Source: Brevundimonas sp. UBA986
GTDB lineage: Bacteria > Pseudomonadota > Alphaproteobacteria > Caulobacterales > Caulobacteraceae
NCBI GenBank assembly: GCA_002292165.1
Contig: DBBK01000007.1
Coordinates: 1-6,516, forward strand
DNA: 6,516 bases
Direction: 5' to 3'
Positions 4,745 through 6,516 of the stretch are shown here, piece after piece (position 1 is the stretch's first letter; the number at the start of each line of letters is the position of its first letter). The notes beneath the pieces were generated by a model. The model saw only the letters and a list, made by a program, of their open reading frames with translations. It had not been told where the DNA came from and did no database searches. A program made the translations under genes and the position numbers.

Positions 4745-6516
4745 TTAGAACTTGGCGCGGGCGCCGATCGACCAGCGGGGCTCGAACTCGTTACGGGAGT
4801 GGAACTGCTCCGCCCCTTTCTCGAACTCGAGATAGTATTCCTCGATCTCGCCGAGGACGTTGGACCCGTTGGCGTAGATCGTGACGTTGTCCGTCAGGTT
4901 GTAGGTGACGTTGACGTCCACATACTGTGCCGTGTCCTGGTAGATCGGGATGGCTCCGAAGGTGCTGGACAGACGCGGCGTGCGATAGTTGTAGGCGACG
5001 CGTGCCTGCAGCTTGTCGCCCTGGTACCAGACCGCGGCGTTGACCTGGTACTTGGAGTTATCCGGGAACGGCAGGTCGTCGCCCGACAGGTTCTGCGAGT
5101 TTTGCGAGCTGTCGGAGTAGGTGAAGCTGCCGTCGAAGCCGAAGTCGCGGAAGAAGCTGTCGTCCGTCAGGAGGTCGCTGAGCGCGAACTTGGCGCCCAG
5201 TTCCACGCCCTGCAGCGAGCCGCCGTCGCCCTGGACCGGCATATTGACCGGCACGGTGCGGCGGATGATGCCGTCGCCGTCGGGGAAGGAGCCCGCGCCG
5301 GGCACGGTCGCCCGGGTCACGAAGCTTTCGATATCCAGCTTGAACAGGGCGATGCTGAACATGGTGGCCCGGCCCATGTAGTACTCAAGGGTCAGGTCGT
5401 AGTTGTTCGACCGCCAGGGGTTCAGAGCCGGGCTGCCCGAGAAGGTCGCCCCGGTCACCCGGCGGATGCCCACGGGCGGCGCCGTCGGATCGGTCGGGGT
5501 CGGGCCGGCCGAGTCGGCCGTCGAGATGGTGACACCGCCGCCGTAGTTGCCCAGATCCAGCGGGATCATGGTCTTGTTGTAGGCGGCGTGCAGCTTCAGC
5601 CGGTCGGAGAAGTCGTAGACCAGGTTCACCGACGGCAGATAATCGGTGTAGCTGCGCTTGGTGAAGGTGTCCCCGACGTCCAGGTTGGTGTCGCCGTAGT
5701 TGCGGGTGTCGCCGGTCTGGTTCTGGCGCACGTGCAGCTGGGTGCGGATGGCGCGGACGCCGACATCCCCGTGCAGGTTTCCGAAGCCGATGTTGGCGTT
5801 CAGATAGCCGCTGTCCTCGTACAGATCGACGTCATAGGTGTTGCCCGGGATGATGACCTCATAGGCGCTGCCGAAGACGCGTTTCTGGAAGCCGACGACG
5901 TCGTCGAAGTCATGCGGATCCACGACCCAGACGCCCGGCAGGCCGCTGGTGATCGAGCCGTAGTTGTCCAGGAAGTAGGTGTTGTTGTTCGCATAGAGCT
6001 TGGTCGGCTTGTTGACCGTATAGCCCTGGAACACCGTCGTCGGGTTGGTGGCGCTGACCGGCAGGGCCGGGTTGAAGGCCGGGTTCGGCACCTGTTCGCC
6101 CGCCGAGCACTGGTTCTGGTTCATGACGACGTCGATCGCCTTCCACTGAACCGAACAGCCGTTGACGTCCGAGAACAGGTGGAAGTTCTCGATCTGCACC
6201 TGGCGATCGGAGTGGCGCAGGCCGACGTCGATCTTGTTGATGAAGCCGAGCAGCGGTTCGGCCTGGAACTCATAGCTGCCGTCCATGCGGACGACGCTGA
6301 GGTCGGACTGGTTGCGCTGGTTGCCTTCCGACGAATAGGCGGCGACCGCGTAGCTGTCCTGATTGGCCATGTACTGGGCCAGGGGCACATTGCCCAGGCC
6401 GCCGACGATCGGGTTGTTGAAGTTGCTCCAGACCGTCTGGCCGCCGCCGATGTTCAGATGGATCTGCGGGTCGTTGCCGATGCCGAGCGGGTTCGGGTTG
6501 ATGTAGCGTCCGCCCG
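4745..6516 (-). CDS. TonB-dependent outer-membrane receptor, C-terminal part (cut by right window edge)
   Basis: Such receptors are outer-membrane beta-barrels that import siderophores, vitamin B12, saccharides or other large nutrients using energy from TonB-ExbBD. The frame is open from the window edge through the GTG at 6388 to the TAA at 4745, giving 589 residues, so that GTG is an internal valine and not the start. The visible part is barrel: alternating aromatic strands such as LKLHAAYNKTMIP and YDLTLEYYMGRATMFSIALF, the family-typical NPWRSNNYDL and VDVNVTYNLTDNVTIYANG, and a terminal phenylalanine (GARAKF), the usual outer-membrane insertion signal. The style fits the long Xanthomonas/Caulobacter receptor type of about 900-1000 residues; the signal peptide, TonB box and plug lie outside the window. 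Two cysteines (residues 120 and 136 of the visible part) may form a disulfide in a surface loop. The cargo cannot be told from the sequence. The neighbouring halogenases and LacI-type gene point to a regulated nutrient-uptake locus. A terminator follows. Confidence 0.93.
   Translation of the reverse strand, partial: GGRYINPNPLGIGNDPQIHLNIGGGQTVWSNFNNPIVGGLGNVPLAQYMANQDSYAVAAYSSEGNQRNQSDLSVVRMDGSYEFQAEPLLGFINKIDVGLRHSDRQVQIENFHLFSDVNGCSVQWKAIDVVMNQNQCSAGEQVPNPAFNPALPVSATNPTTVFQGYTVNKPTKLYANNNTYFLDNYGSITSGLPGVWVVDPHDFDDVVGFQKRVFGSAYEVIIPGNTYDVDLYEDSGYLNANIGFGNLHGDVGVRAIRTQLHVRQNQTGDTRNYGDTNLDVGDTFTKRSYTDYLPSVNLVYDFSDRLKLHAAYNKTMIPLDLGNYGGGVTISTADSAGPTPTDPTAPPVGIRRVTGATFSGSPALNPWRSNNYDLTLEYYMGRATMFSIALFKLDIESFVTRATVPGAGSFPDGDGIIRRTVPVNMPVQGDGGSLQGVELGAKFALSDLLTDDSFFRDFGFDGSFTYSDSSQNSQNLSGDDLPFPDNSKYQVNAAVWYQGDKLQARVAYNYRTPRLSSTFGAIPIYQDTAQYVDVNVTYNLTDNVTIYANGSNVLGEIEEYYLEFEKGAEQFHSRNEFEPRWSIGARAKF

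Noticed and set aside
1591..4748. Two very long plus-strand open frames (1591-3192 and 3141-4748) antisense to the two halogenases
   Set aside because: Their translations are Ala/Gly/Arg/Val-rich low-information sequence with no recognisable motif, while the minus-strand frames hold full halogenase signatures. Long antisense frames are expected in GC-rich genes with strong third-position bias.
4745..6388. Reading the GTG at 6388 as the true start of the receptor
   Set aside because: The same frame remains open for 42 more codons to the window edge with receptor-like sequence, and there is no signal peptide or plug domain after the GTG.

Overview
The window looks like GC-rich chromosomal DNA from an alphaproteobacterium. 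The best guess is the order Caulobacterales (Caulobacter or Brevundimonas type), with Sphingomonadales or a gammaproteobacterial Xanthomonas-like host as alternatives. The guess rests on the high GC content and on the combination of a TonB-dependent receptor, flavin-dependent 'tryptophan halogenase' genes and a LacI-family regulator, which is typical of those nutrient-scavenging groups. No marker gene here fixes the genus.

All five genes lie on the minus strand, so transcription runs from the right edge to the left. (1) From the right edge to 4745: the C-terminal part of a TonB-dependent outer-membrane receptor, cut by the window edge. (2) At 4687-4726: a hairpin followed by six T residues on the minus strand, a good intrinsic terminator or attenuator just after the receptor stop. 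(3) At 4637-3099 and 3087-1558: two tandem, divergent flavin-dependent halogenase genes only 11 nt apart, almost certainly co-transcribed and translationally coupled. (4) At 1452-412: a LacI-family transcriptional regulator with a GTG start. (5) From 368 to the left edge: the first 122 residues of homogentisate 1,2-dioxygenase (hmgA), cut by the window edge.

A reasonable working model is an uptake-plus-modification locus. The receptor imports a substrate across the outer membrane, the two FADH2-dependent halogenases act on an aromatic or indolic compound in the cytoplasm, and the LacI-type protein senses a ligand and controls the set. The hmgA gene belongs to tyrosine/phenylalanine breakdown and may be an unrelated neighbour, although it starts only 43 nt after the regulator. 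Both halogenases keep the FAD-binding glycines, the catalytic lysine, the WxWxIP motif and the EPLEST glutamate, so both look active. Both lack the glycine that ends the halide-binding motif in classical enzymes, and the residues that clamp free tryptophan do not appear conserved, so free L-tryptophan is probably not the substrate. No flavin reductase is present in the window.

The intergenic gaps are 43, 105, 11 and 107 nt; no stretch over 300 nt lacks a gene. I saw no tRNA, rRNA, CRISPR array, insertion sequence or attachment site.
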